The position numbers were made by a program, and so were the translations under genes. From positions 22,501-47,904 of the forward strand of contig JAVKOQ010000375.1 of the NCBI GenBank assembly GCA_031835245.1: a DNA stretch of 25,404 nucleotides. The letters are read 5' to 3'. The number at the start of each line of letters is the position of its first letter. Positions within the stretch are counted from its first letter, which is position 1. The notes below the pieces were generated by a model. It searched no databases. It had not been told where the DNA came from and saw only the letters and a list, made by a program, of their open reading frames with translations. Positions 10,740-20,737 of the stretch are shown here, piece after piece. The stretch is from Balamuthia mandrillaris (taxonomy: Eukaryota > Discosea > Longamoebia > Balamuthiidae).

Positions 10740-11330
10740 TCAAGACTTGATCTTTCCGTCGGCATCATAGACCACGTCAGATACAGCTGAGTCCCCCCCT
10801 ATTCCGAGATGTAACTCCGACTTCACGAAGGAAATCAGTAGACAAAAAGCGTCCCGATCTGCTGCTTCTCTTCGGTGACTAGGTAGTTGCCCCACTGTAG
10901 TTTTTGTTTTCCTTCTTCTGTCGTGGGTATCCATATGACCACAATGAGAGCAAAAACAACAACACACAGAGCGAGTTTCTGCAAAAGCATTGTTGGTTCC
11001 TTCGGTTGTCTTTGCGCTACGGCGAAGTGGAGCCCTGCTCCTTTCCTTCTCTGCAGCCACGCTTTCGCAACAGGTGCTTTTACGTTTGTTGGGTGGCAAC
11101 AACTACCGCAACGATGACGACAACAATATCACTGACGAAAAGCTTGTTCGCTACCTTGGCAGATGGGAGGTGCGTGTCGACCCAGATCGAAGACTTGATG
11201 GGAAGAGCCACAAGTTGCTTGCTCTGCGGTATCATGGATACCAGTTTGGCCACTACAATGAGGAAATTGGCGATGGCGATACTAACCATAAAGGCAAATG
11301 GGCCGTAGTCAAAAGCATCTCCTGGCTATG
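10740..11330 (-). CDS. Unassigned minus-strand exons with hydrophobic segments
   Basis: Several minus-strand stretches read like coding sequence, but I cannot join them with certainty. One (about 11325-11120) contains GDAFDYGPFAFM followed by a hydrophobic helix. Another (about 11000-10915) contains LALCVVVFALIVVIWIP, a strong single membrane segment. The last (about 10872-10740) ends DAFCLLISFVKSELHL...DGKIKS with a TGA stop. They could be the 3' exons of the HEAT-like gene upstream or a separate small membrane-protein gene. No family is recognised. A + strand frame over the same bases (10990-11331) is weaker. Confidence 0.3.
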
Positions 11331-11491
11331 ACTCTACTTTTCAACAGGAATATAACAAACGGATGCTGCGACCACGATGATTTCTTGTCTTTGGGAGGCT
11401 TTCAGAAACTCGGAGCGACTCGAATATTTTTTTTTGAACAAAGGGTTAACATAGAGAATGTTTTCCACCAACAAGACAAAGTTAAACTAAC

Positions 11492-12745
11492 CGGGTGAAC
11501 ACATTCTTCTGTGGGAAGATGTTGTTCTAAAGGCAACCGGTAAAGAACACGTTCTGGTTGCATTTGCTCAACCGGAGGGCTGGCTTCTCAAACGCTTTTG
11601 GCTCTCATCGTTCCCCAAAAAGAAGAAGCAAGCGTTCTAACCTTTGAAAGCCATTGCTTCGGTACGCTGATGGAAATAGCGAACATAGAATTGCATGATA
11701 AGGTCACCAATTTTAGTTTGGATGACGCCACGGTAAAGCACACCGTTGCAAAGTGCATCCATCACAGGACCTATTTGTTGTTTATGGGAGAATAAAAAAT
11801 TATAATTGGTGTGAGAAAAACTCAAGTCCACTATTATAGTTACCAAGAACAAAGTTAAGTTGCATGAAAGTGATATCCGAACTCCTCTAATGCTTCTCGC
11901 AATAGAAAGAATGTATCCCACTGATATTTCAGAGTTTCTGCTTGTTGTACGTCCCAAATAAAGTATCTAACATAGATTGGTTGCCAAATGGAACAAGTTG
12001 GTGAGAGGAAAGGGGGGGGGAAGAAACAAGAGGATTCAAGAAATAATATACTTGCTGAATACAATCTCTCCTTGAGACATATTTTTGCTGGCTTCGTCAG
12101 AGGTATATTGGATGGTTTTCTTTAATAAGTAATTGGACCTTTTGCGAATAAGACTGTCTTCATTGACAAATCCGCTCTGTGAAATTGGGTTCAAGAAAAG
12201 AAAGTGATTACAATCCCATCACCAGTATAACAGATAGTAACAAAAAAGCAATGACGAAAAATCACCCACCTGCAGCAAGCGCCAATAGGAGTCTTCTCGC
12301 CGCAAATCCAAGTGATGGGGTGTGGCTGGGAAAAAATGAGAGAAGAAGCTACACAGAAACAAATAATTATCGGAAAGACGTTGGCGTTGTGAATGAATTC
12401 CCCTGCATTTGGCTCTTTTATGGTGCAAACTATGCTCTCCCACAATCTCTTTGTCGATCAATCATAAGGGTTAATTGGTTTAATAGAGGTTTTTACAACA
12501 CATTGAGAGAGAAACTCATAGAGAAAGAGGTTAAAAGAGCAGTTATACCTTGAGAAACTCATCCGTTGCTTGGCAGAAGCTTGCTGTGGCTCCTGAGGGA
12601 TGTCTCTAAAGAACGTTGGTATGAGCGCTGTTATAGCTCCTTTGTGAAGTGATGCGTTATCACAATGCAGCAAAGTAAGGGCCAAAGTAAAGGCTTGTTC
12701 TTCAAACCTTTTGAACTGTTGTTGAAAGCCATCATATAGTGAGTA
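11492..12745 (-). CDS. HEAT-like exons resembling TARBP1/TRM3 tRNA methyltransferase N-terminal region, 5' end missing
   Basis: Minus-strand exons with good splice sites: 12745-12549 (YDGFQQQFKRFEEQAF, then LLHCDNASLHKGAIT), from 12446 (LWESIVCTIKEPNAGEF), near 12346-12290 (EDSYWRLLQ), near 12178-12065 (NEDSLIRKRSNYLLKKTIQ), near 11960-11870 (LKYQWDTFFLLREALEEF), 11770-11642 (GPVMDALCNGVLYRGVIQ) and 11583-11492 (EQMQPERVLYRLPLEQHL). The paired-helix pattern, IRKR...YLLK, and W-x-FFLLREALEEF resemble, from memory, the HEAT repeats of TARBP1/TRM3. That family 2'-O-methylates G18 of tRNA; its SPOUT catalytic domain is not seen here. The first exon begins straight after an acceptor, so earlier exons are absent. 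Not all junctions resolve cleanly, notably after LREALEEFGYHF, where the frame meets a stop before a standard donor. The gene may be decayed. Confidence 0.4.
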
Positions 12746-12829
12746 CTAAAATATCAGCTGGAACAGTCATGCTGCATAGCTTTCTTGTTTCGGCCAGTTC
12801 TTCCTGCTTTCGGAGGGTGAATAGCATTA

Positions 12830-13071
12830 TTTTCCTCCTCCTCCTCCTCCTCCTCCTCCTCCTCCTCCTCCTCCTCCTCCTCCTCCTCCTCCTCCTCCTC
12901 CTCCTCCTCCTCCTCCTCCTCCCTTTTTCCTCCTCCTCCTCCTCCTCCTCCCTCCTCCTCCTCCCTCCTCCTCCTCCCCTCCTCCTCCCTCCTCCTCCTC
13001 CTCCTCCTCCTCCTCCTCCTCCTCCTCCTCCTCCTCCTCCTCCTCCTCCTCCTCCTCCTCCTCCTCCTTCC
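12830..13071. repeat. (CTC)n / (GAG)n microsatellite, about 240 bp
   Basis: Almost pure homopyrimidine on the + strand, in CTC triplets with a few interruptions that shift the phase. On the minus strand it continues in frame from the chromodomain of the adjacent fossil as poly-Glu. Other phases read as poly-Gly, poly-Arg or poly-Leu. The length suggests recent slippage. Confidence 0.95.
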
Positions 13072-13990
13072 AGTAGGCGTTGACAGATCGAACATCATCA
13101 AAGTTCTTCACCGGAATCCAGAGGTCGTACTTGGGGGAGTAACCTTTCCATCTGACCTTGTATTCTCGGCGGTTGGCAGGTCCACGGTGGTCCAGCACTT
13201 TGCTAACTTCGTAGGACTTGGAAGAGTCGTCATCGTCGTCATCGTTGTCGTCGGACTCAGAGCAATCATCATCAGAACCATTGGTTTTAACTTGAGATTC
13301 CAAATCAGTTTTATCAAGAGGAATTGGAGTGGAGGATAGAGATATTGAGGAGCCAGAAGGGGGAGGAGGAACTAGCTTTAGAAGAGAAGGAGGAATTCGA
13401 TCTTCCAACTCGTTGCCAGTGACATCCACTAGTACATAAGCACCACTCTGGTTCTGCGTTTGACAGAGAAAGGGCCGAGATACTTCGGATCCATCTTGGA
13501 GGTGGCGGCAGAATGACGGAGCATAACGGTGTGTCCAAGAAAGAGCTCAAAGGGAGTGGATTTATGCCTGGAGGTCAGCCTTTGATTGATCGTGAACTGG
13601 GCAGCCGGAAGGAAGGTGGACCAGTGACTCCAGTCTGAAGAGACCAGCTTCATTAGGGCGGACTTGGCAAGCTTGACATGGGCCTCAGCAGCTCCATTGG
13701 CTCGCGGGTGATAGGCAGCAATAAATCTGTGATTGAAACCAGAGATGGCCTTGATAGTAGCCATGGTCTCGTTGACGAACTCGGAGCCGTTGTCAGACTG
13801 TACAATCTTGGGAAAGCCAAAATCGCTTATGACCCCATAGAAGGCACTGGCGGTAGCTGCCGCTGTCCTGTTAACCAACGGGCGGAGAAGGGTAAACCTG
13901 GGCAATGTCACCACCAGAACATAATAGAAACCAGATTCATCGGTGGCAAGCGGACCAGTGCCTTGGAAAATGTCGACAACAACCAATTTT
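13072..13990 (-). mobile_element. Ty3-type (chromovirus) integrase-chromodomain fossil, broken
   Basis: A minus-strand remnant of a Ty3/gypsy LTR retroelement. The order is integrase catalytic core (about 13986-13500, with VVVDIFQG, VQSDNGSEFVNE and the YHPRANGAAEAHVKL motif), a GPF/Y-type module (LGPFSV), then a chromodomain (YKVRWKGYSP...LWIP) at about 13220-13080. Chromodomains on this family's integrase bias insertion to marked chromatin. Only the distal part of pol remains: no zinc-binding integrase head, reverse transcriptase, gag or LTRs are seen. It is truncated and has roughly one or two further interruptions. It sits in the same orientation as, and just upstream of, the HEAT-like exons, probably as an insertion. 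The chromodomain runs into the (GAG)n tract. Confidence 0.8.
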
Positions 13991-14393
13991 TAAATAGTGG
14001 AATAGATAGAAATTTCGAAGAAATGAGATTTGCGGGAGAAACACATTTTTGCTTTGTAACAAAAGAACAAACACCACAAATGAAACGCCGGAGCAAAAAG
14101 ATTTCACGTTCTCCTCTGTTCATTTGCACACATGAGGTTTGTAGGCCTCTCCATGGTCCCAAACCGCAGTAGCCAAGGATAGCCGTACATTGAACCAACA
14201 CAAGGGAAGTGGTAGCAAAATGCATCCTTGTTGGTTAGGCCAAACCTGTGAAACTTGTAAACGTGTTCCAGTGAGAAAGCGAGGCAAGGCAGCAAAAGAA
14301 GCAACAAATGACCAACCAAATGATGATGGCACCGAGTGGCAAGGTCCTGTAGTACCTCGTACTACGGTTAGGCCAAACCTGTGAAACTTGTAA
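13991..14393. other. Non-coding or exon-poor stretch with a 41-bp direct duplication
   Basis: The only structure seen is an exact 41-bp direct repeat at 14233-14273 and 14366-14406 (offset 133 bp). The first copy lies in a + strand frame (from an ATG near 14190) encoding MHPCWLGQTCETCKRVPVRK, a Cys-pair motif that could be an upstream exon of the transposase-like gene. That link is unproven. No clear terminal inverted repeat is found. Confidence 0.4.
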
Positions 14394-16655
14394 ACGTGTT
14401 CCAGTGTACGTGGTACCGCGGCAGAGAGGCAAGGTGCCACATTCAAGGCGGCGGAGGAGAGGCAAGGTGCCACATCCGAGGCGGCAGAGGAGAAGCAAGG
14501 TGCCACATTTGAGGCAGCGGAGGAGAGAGGTGCCACATTCGAGGCAGCAGAGAGACAAGGCCTTCCTAGTGAAGTGGAATGTCATCTGTTCATGTGCAGA
14601 CATGAAGGCTGTGGACGCTGCTATCCAACAAAGAAGGGAAGAGCACAACATGAGAAGATAAAGCATGTTTACTGCTTACCAGAAAGCTGTGGTCGCTGCC
14701 TCTACCTTGCCGCAAAACAAGAAAATGACAGACAAGCAAAAGAGCTACAACGAAGATTGGAAGAAGCAAGAGAGGCAAAGCAACGTCAACAAGAAGAATT
14801 GCTACAAGAAGTAGTAGAAACAGGGATAAAGGCATTGAGAGAAATACGAACCACAGATATCGAGGGAAGTGATGTTGCAGTTGGGGTGGCATTGAAGTTG
14901 ATCGAAGCAATACTGGACAAAACTGCAGCAATGGGAGTGGAGGACCTTGTTTACTCATCACCAATGATTGAAGGGTGGATAGGGAGACGTTTTGCCAGTG
15001 ATATGCGACAAGAGCCAAGTCTTAAAGAACTTGTTATTGTCAAGAACGTCTTACGGATTGCAGATCGCTGCTGGCCATTGGTGGTAAAGACCTTTCGGCT
15101 TTCAAAAGATTCAACTCTGCATCATGTGAAGAAAAAACAACGTGAGATGTTGGATGGGAAAACGTGGACAACAGAGGGAGGAAGAGGGAGCTACTACCCA
15201 CTTGCAGACTTCATTCAAGAGGTCTTTGCTACTAGTGGCCTTGAGGCAATGGATGACCCTAAGCTCAAGTTCTCTTTTAATGGGGCTACAGCAAGTGAAC
15301 AGGGCCACAAACAACTTGAAGTTGGTACTATCGAATTTCTCAGCAAGAAGCTCACATTAAGCGAAATGAAATCAAGCCTCAACTGTCATCCGTGGATGTT
15401 GTACTTGGGCAAAGAGGATAGAAAGACGATGATAGAAGAGCTTGGTAAGAACAAAGACTTCATCAATGAATGGGCCAAAAATGGAGTGCAACTTACCAGC
15501 AAAACAGGAAAAGTGGTACAAGTTGAGACATGCCTTGTGGTGGACCTGAAAACGTTAGTTGTATTGACAGGAAAGAACGAGTTTTATCGAACCAACACCT
15601 GCTATTGCTGCTTTTGGTGTAACGTGACGAAGGATGAGCTTGAAAGTCAAGTGAACGCAAGAGGAGAAGTGGAGTTTTTGTCAGAAGAGAAAACGAAGTT
15701 CCGTGCCCTTGAAGAAATCATCAACAATTGGCAGACAATCTCGCACTTGGCCCCTTCAACCAGGAAATCGCAGGCCAGTCAACACAACGGGCAAGTTGAA
15801 GAACCCATTTTGCTGTTTGCCCCAAAGCAAGTCGTCCCTTGTCTTCTACACTTGGTCATGGCTGTCTGCCGTAAGCTGCTCAACAAAACACTTGAATTAG
15901 TGTGGATAGACCCAAAAGGGCTGCTTGCTAAGCTGTTGGCACAAAGATTGGAAAAGATGGGGAGTTACCTTGTGGAATCGAAGAAGGCAGGCAACTTCAG
16001 TCAACGTATCAAAAAGAGCCGCTTCAACCGCCGTGAGTTTTTGATCATGTTGGAAAATGCTGAGGAATGGCTTGCTGAGCTTGATGCTGATGTTGATCAA
16101 AGTGATGAAGAGACAACTGAGCAGACAGAAGAGAAACAAAAGGAAAAGGAAAGAGGGGTAGCTTTTAAGGACCATCTGCAACGGGTGCGAGGAGTATGGA
16201 AGGAGTTCCGATGTGTGTGTGCATTGGCGATGCAAGAGAAGCTTTGAATAACAGAACAGGAATGGAAGAGAGAAGCACGACAGTTTTTACTGGCTTATCT
16301 AAACACATGGACAGTCAGTGACATCACAACATACATCCACATCTTCATTGATCATCTTGGCTACTGGTTGGAGAAGGAAGGGGGTGTAGAGAAGTTTAGT
16401 AACTTTCCGATAGAAAGCACACATGCAGCATTGAAACGAATGGTGAAAGACAGTACCCAAGGCTTTGCAGGCATGAACACGGGGACCTGTCAGCTGACAC
16501 AACAGGTCCTGGAAAGGTGCACACTTGAAACTAATGCTGCGGCCGAGTCTCCTCTTTTAGCAGGCGTTCTACGTTCTAGGACCCGAGGAGAGGAGTCATG
16601 GAACAACAGAAATGTTAAACATTTTCCAGATCTAGAGCGTTATTTGCAAAAATAA
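14394..16655 (+). mobile_element. Transposase-like ORF with 11-aa repeats and C2H2 finger, one in-frame TGA
   Basis: The frame is open from 14394 to a TGA at 16248-16250 and resumes in the same frame to a TAA at 16653-16655. It opens with about five copies of an 11-aa repeat (consensus AAEERQGATFE). A C2H2 finger follows (Cx4C-x12-Hx4H, about 14595-14670), then a coiled coil (ELQRRLEEAREAKQRQQEEL). A long alpha-beta region contains ETCLVVDLKTLVVLTG, a Cys cluster CYCCFWCNVTKDEL and PCLLHLVMAVCRKLLNK. After the TGA come YIHIFIDHLGYWLEKEGG and a Phe-Ser/Glu-Ser motif. The order Asp strand, CxxC-x-K, His helix, YxHxxxxH recalls transposase-like ORFs common in cnidarians, sponges and protists, often labelled only C2H2-type. 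The first in-frame ATG is 14592, but the repeats suggest an earlier start, perhaps in an upstream exon. The TGA is either inactivating or read through. Confidence 0.65.
14415..14565 (+). repeat. 33-bp tandem repeat coding (AAEERQGATFE)n
   Basis: About five imperfect 33-bp units built on GGCAAGGTGCCACATT plus GAGGCGGCGGAGGAG. The period is a multiple of three and each copy reads in the frame of the downstream transposase-like ORF, giving a charged Ala/Glu-rich helix. One unit is 3 bp short, which still keeps the frame. Confidence 0.85.
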
Positions 16656-16694
16656 ATGGTACACTTACCGCTTGATTCGGTTGGTGAGGAAATG

Positions 16695-16961
16695 TCATGC
16701 GGCCTTGTGTATTGAAAACTTTGTAAATGAGACTTTGATTTTTTGTTTCTGCGGGTCATAACGCACTCGAATCAGTGGTGCTATTTGTGCATGACCATAC
16801 CGTCCCTCTTTGCCCAACTGAAGGTGCGGCATAGAAGAGAAGGGAGAGCGCTCAAACTGCACATCAGAGGTGTACTCATGGCAGGGCTCGTACCCCCAAA
16901 TAGAGGTTAGGGTTAGGGGAGGGTACTCAGAACCTATGGCATTCAACTCCCCATGGTCCAT
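16695..16961 (-). CDS. Small unassigned ORF (88 aa)
   Basis: A minus-strand frame from ATG 16961 to a TGA. It has a mixed, globular-looking composition (SIWGYEPCHEYTSDVQFERS, LGKEGRYGHAQIAPLIRVRY), unlike the low-complexity shadow frames nearby. The TTAGGG pair at 16907-16918 lies inside it and reads PPLTLTS. No family is recognised. It could be an exon of a lost gene or a fragment of a dispersed repeat. It points toward the end of the transposase-like ORF. Confidence 0.25.
   Translation of the reverse strand: MDHGELNAIGSEYPPLTLTSIWGYEPCHEYTSDVQFERSPFSSMPHLQLGKEGRYGHAQIAPLIRVRYDPQKQKIKVSFTKFSIHKAA
16905..16945 (+). repeat. TTAGGG-containing dispersed motif, copy A
   Basis: GGTTAGGGTTAGGGG followed by GTACTC and AACCTA. 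A diverged copy in the same orientation occurs near 22044. Two TTAGGG units in tandem are telomere-like, but they belong to a longer shared motif rather than a telomere tract. Confidence 0.6.
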
Positions 16962-17154
16962 TCTATAAAACTCTAAGTCTGCAAGTCAATTGAATAAAGT
17001 GGTATAAAGTTACAATTTTTTCAAATTTCTCATACAAAAACATATTCAATATATGTGGTTAAATCAAATAGAATGAAGAATTAAAAAAAGTGTTGACTGA
17101 CCAACTGATAAAAAGAAAGAACTTCTTGAACCTTGGTACAAGGAAAGAAAAGTG

Positions 17155-17702
17155 AATAAAGGAAAAAGAAGAAAAAAAAAGTATAGAACAAGAAGAAAGA
17201 AAGAAAGAAAAAAAAGAAAGAAAAAAAAAGAACAAAAGAACAAAAGCCAAAAAGGAAAAAAGAAAGAAGAGAATAGAAAGAGAAAAGAGGAAAAAGAAGA
17301 AAAAATAAAAGGAAAAACAAGAGAAAAAAAGAGCTAAAAAGAAAAATAAGAAAAGTGAAAAATAAAAAGAAAAAGAAAGGAAAGAAAAGAAAAAAGAGAA
17401 AAAGAGAAAAAGAAAAGAAAAAGAAAAAGAAAGAAGAAAAAGGAGAAAGGAAAAAACGAAAAGAGGAAGATAAAGAAAGAAAAAAAAAGAAGAAGCAAAA
17501 AAGAAAAAAAGAGGAAGATAGTAAAAGAAAAGAAAAAAAGAAAAAAAAAGAGGAAAGAAGAGGAAAAGAAAGGAAAAAAGAGAAAAGGAAAAGCAAAAAG
17601 AAAAAAGAAAAGGAAGAAAGAAGAGAAAAAGAGGAAAAGAAGAAAAGAGTGAGAAAAAGAGAAAGGAAAGAAGAGAAAAAAGAATAAAGAAAGAGAAAAG
17701 CT
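17155..17702 (+). repeat. Homopurine (A/G) tract, about 550 bp
   Basis: Nearly every base on the + strand is A or G, mostly AAAAG, GAAAA and AAGAGG words, with a scatter of pyrimidines. The opposite strand gives poly-Phe/Ser/Leu frames that are composition artefacts. Such tracts can form triplex or other non-B DNA. Confidence 0.9.
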
Positions 17703-17710
17703 TTCTCTGT

Positions 17711-18990
17711 CCAACTAAGTTTGCATCTAAACAAGCTCCATTCAAGATAATTTACTCACCTATGCTCTAGACTATGAAGCATCGAATGCAACTAGTTTCA
17801 GCCTCTGAGGACATTGTGTACCCGAGAAATTAATTATTTGAGTCAAAAACAAGATAATTCACTCCCACAACGAACCTGAGGAGGGTCAAAACCAAAAAAA
17901 ACTTTCCAAACATGTCCCCAAATAGCAGAGGAAAGGTGCCGCTCCGATGGAGTGCTGCATACACAGCTCCAAAAAAAAAGAAGTCTGTTTTTAACAAAAT
18001 ACAACTAAGTTTAAGCAAAACAGGATCAGGTAGGGAAAAAAGAGAAAGTGGTTCAAATTAGGGGTGCAAAAGTAGTGCTCCAACAGAGTGCTAACCTCAC
18101 ATAGGATTTTTGGAGAGGGTGACAAAAAAATAAAAACAACCAAGTTCAAACAGAACAGGGTCTTGCAGGAAAAAAGAAGAAGTGGTACAAAATAGGAATA
18201 TGAAAGTAATGCTTTGACAGAGTGCTGACTACACAAGTGAGTTTGACAAGGAGAAAGAGAGAAAAGGAGGAGTAGTAAAACTAAAAATCAACTTACAGGT
18301 AGTGCAAAAGGTGGAAAGCACAAGTTTTGAAGAAGGGAGCAATATTAATCATAAGCACAAACAAAAATTTTAAAAAGCTAAGTCTGTAACCAAACAAGCT
18401 TTGTTCATGACAATTTACTCACCTATGCTCCAAATCATGGAGAATCGAATGCAACTAGTTTTAGCCTCTAAGGACATCATGCACCTGAGAAATTAATTGT
18501 TTGATTCAAACCGAGTCAAAAATGAGATAATTCACTCCCACAACGAACCTGAGGGTCAATCAAAACAAAAAAAACTTTCCAGACATAGTCCCAAAATAAC
18601 ACAGACAAGGTGCCGCTCCGTTGGAGCGCTTTATCCACTGCTTTAAAAAACAAAGAAAGAGTGAAAAACTTAATGATTATGAAAAATATTCTATTTTAGA
18701 CATAAAAATATAAAAAAAAGCTAAGTCTGTAACCAAACAAGCTTTGTCCATGATAATTTACTCACCTATGCTCCAGATCATGGAGAATCGAATGCAACTA
18801 GTTTCAGCCTCTGAGGACATTGTGTACCCGAGAAATTAATTATTTGAGTCAAAAACAAGATAATTCACTCCCACAACAAACCTGAGGGTCAAAACCAAAA
18901 AAAACTTTCTGAACATGTCCCCAAATAACAGAGAAAAGGTGTCGCTCCGACGGAGCGCTGCATACACAGCTCCAAAAAAAAAGAAGTCTG
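17711..18990 (+). repeat. Three copies of a ~170-bp block with hairpin cores
   Basis: A block starting CTAAGT(C/T)TG and running through GATAATTTACTCACCTATGC, CGAATGCAACTAGTTTC and CACTCCCACAACGAACCTGAG recurs at about 17715, 18379 and 18720. Each copy is followed by AACATGTCCCCAAATA-like sequence and the hairpin core GCTCCGAYGGAG (17941, 18613, 18945). Two diverged 135-bp-type units (cores at 18074 and 18208) lie between the first and second copies. This is a higher-order satellite arrangement. Confidence 0.8.
18241..18360 (+). repeat. Duplicated segment flanking the 135-bp array (copy 1)
   Basis: GGAGTAGTAAAACTAAAAATCAA, then AGTGCAAAAGGTGG, then GGGAGCAATATTAATC, in the same order as at 20037-20160. 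The two copies flank the 135-bp array and suggest an earlier segmental duplication. Confidence 0.6.
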
Positions 18991-19800
18991 TTTTTAGAAA
19001 AAATATAACCAAGTCCAAATAAAACAGGGTCATGCAGGGAAAAAAGAGTGAGTGGTGCAAAATAGGGGGGTGAAAGTAGCGCTCCGACGGAGCGCTAACT
19101 CCGGGCAGTATTTTGAGAGAGGGTGAAGAAAAAATAAAAACAACCAAGTCCAAACGGAACAGGGTCGTGCAGGGAAATAAGAGTGAGTGATGCAAAATAG
19201 GGGAACAAAAGTAGCGCTCTGATGGAGCGCTAACCCTGCGCGGTATTTCAAGAGAGGGTGAAGAAAAAATAAAAACAACCAAGTCCAAACGGAACAGGGT
19301 CGTGCAGGGAAAAAAGAGTGAGTAGTGGGAAATGGGGGAGCGAAAGTAGCGCTCTGACGGAGCGCTAACCCCGCGAGTGATTTTAGGAGAGGGTGAAGAA
19401 AAATTAAAAACAACCAAGTCCAAACGGAACAGGGTCATGAACAAACATAAGCGGGAGTGGTGCAAAATAGGGGAGTGAAAGTAGCGCTCCGACAGAGCAC
19501 TAACCCCGCGAGTGATTTTGGGAGGAAGAGAAGTGAAAATAAAAACAACCAAGTCTAAACAGAACAGGGTCATGCAGGGAAAAAAGAATGAGTGGTGCAA
19601 AATAGGGGAGTGAAAGTAGCGCTCTGACGGAGCGCTTACCCCACGCGGTATTTCGAGAGAGGGTGAAGAAAAAATAAAAACAACCAAGTCCAAACGGAAC
19701 AAGGTCATGCAAGGCAAAAAGAATGAGTGGTGAAAAATAGGGGAGCAAAAGTAGTGCTCCGACGGAGCACTAACCTCACAAGTGATTTTGAGGAAAAGAA
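18943..19800 (+). repeat. 135-bp tandem satellite array
   Basis: Hairpin cores begin at 19078, 19213, 19348, 19483, 19618 and 19753, exactly 135 bp apart, with a boundary unit at about 18943. The core is AGCGCTCCGACGGAGCGCT, two 8-nt arms round GAC. Between cores each unit carries AACAACCAAGTCCAAACGGA and AGGGTCATGCAGGGAAAA. Because 135 is a multiple of three, a minus-strand frame stays open across the array; I do not count it as a gene. Confidence 0.95.
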
Positions 19801-20036
19801 AGCCTCACCAGGAGGTGATTGTGTTAAAACAAATGCGTAGACCAACACATGAAAAGGCCCACAATATATATACATGCACACATCACACAAGTGAAGCTTG
19901 TATGCCGTAAAACTAGAGAGAGAGAGTTCACAAAGAAAAAGTAGTACGTACAGAATAGATCGTGTTGCAAGGACGACCAAAGGCACAGGCAGAACAAAAA
20001 CAGTAGATTTTTTTTGTTTTTTTGTGATTTGTTTTG

Positions 20037-20160
20037 ATACAAAGGAAGAAAGGACAGGAGGGGTAGTAAAACGAAAAATCAAATACAGGGAAGGGAGTGC
20101 AAAAGGGGGATAGTGCAAGTGTTGGAGAAAGGAGCAATATCAACCACTAGCGCAAAGGCA
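20037..20160 (+). repeat. Duplicated segment flanking the 135-bp array (copy 2)
   Basis: It matches 18241-18360 in order and content (GGGGTAGTAAAACGAAAAATC, GTGCAAAAGGGGGATAGTGC, GGAGCAATATCAACC). Confidence 0.6.
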
Positions 20161-20730
20161 GCAGTTGAAAACAAAGTGAAACAAAAACGAAGAAAAAAAA
20201 GGGGGTAGTAGAGGGAAAGTTGCTGTGAGTGCGTGGGGTTGTGTGTGGGGGTGTCTGGCAGTAGTGTTTGCTTAGCTGATGACGAAAAAAAAAAAACTAA
20301 CAGTCAAAAAAATTAAGGTGGATAACCATTGTCCTCAGGGTGTTGCTGCCCCTCAATTATGGTTCATGGGGGGAAAAGGAAGCGCTCCCAGGGAAGAGTT
20401 CCTCAAGCTGGCTAGAGGGACGTATGGCTCCTCAATCATTCAACAACGTGAAGAGTGGACAACACCCTTTAATACATGACTTGCTGCTGGTAGTCAAGGG
20501 ATAGCACCCAGAAGTCTGATGGTACGTGATGGTAGCATTCATTAAAAACCAAAGTAGTGGATGAAAGTACAGGTATGAGCCATATACAACAAGAGAGTAA
20601 TGACATGATATATGGTAGAAGAACAATACCATGTGAACCTTTGCAGAAAAAACGGAGGTCAAGAAGGAAGACAACAGGGAGGTGTAGTGAGAAAGTTAAA
20701 AAATAAAGGAGTGAAAGATCAAAAAGAACA
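20161..20730. other. Spacer between the two satellite arrays
   Basis: About 570 bp with no recognisable gene, RNA or repeat of its own. Short frames on either strand have no support. Confidence 0.4.
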
Positions 20731-20737
20731 CATAACA

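Noticed and set aside
10990-11331. 113-codon + strand frame opposite the unassigned exons
   Set aside because: Composition is mixed but no family is recognised, and the minus-strand reading has better splice signals and hydrophobic helices.
16907-16918. TTAGGG pair as evidence of a true telomere
   Set aside because: Only two units, inside a longer motif that recurs at 22044; interstitial at best.
17059-17745. Long minus-strand Phe/Ser/Leu frames that look like membrane proteins
   Set aside because: They are the complement of the homopurine tract; all three frames give similar poly-Phe/Leu, so this is composition, not coding.
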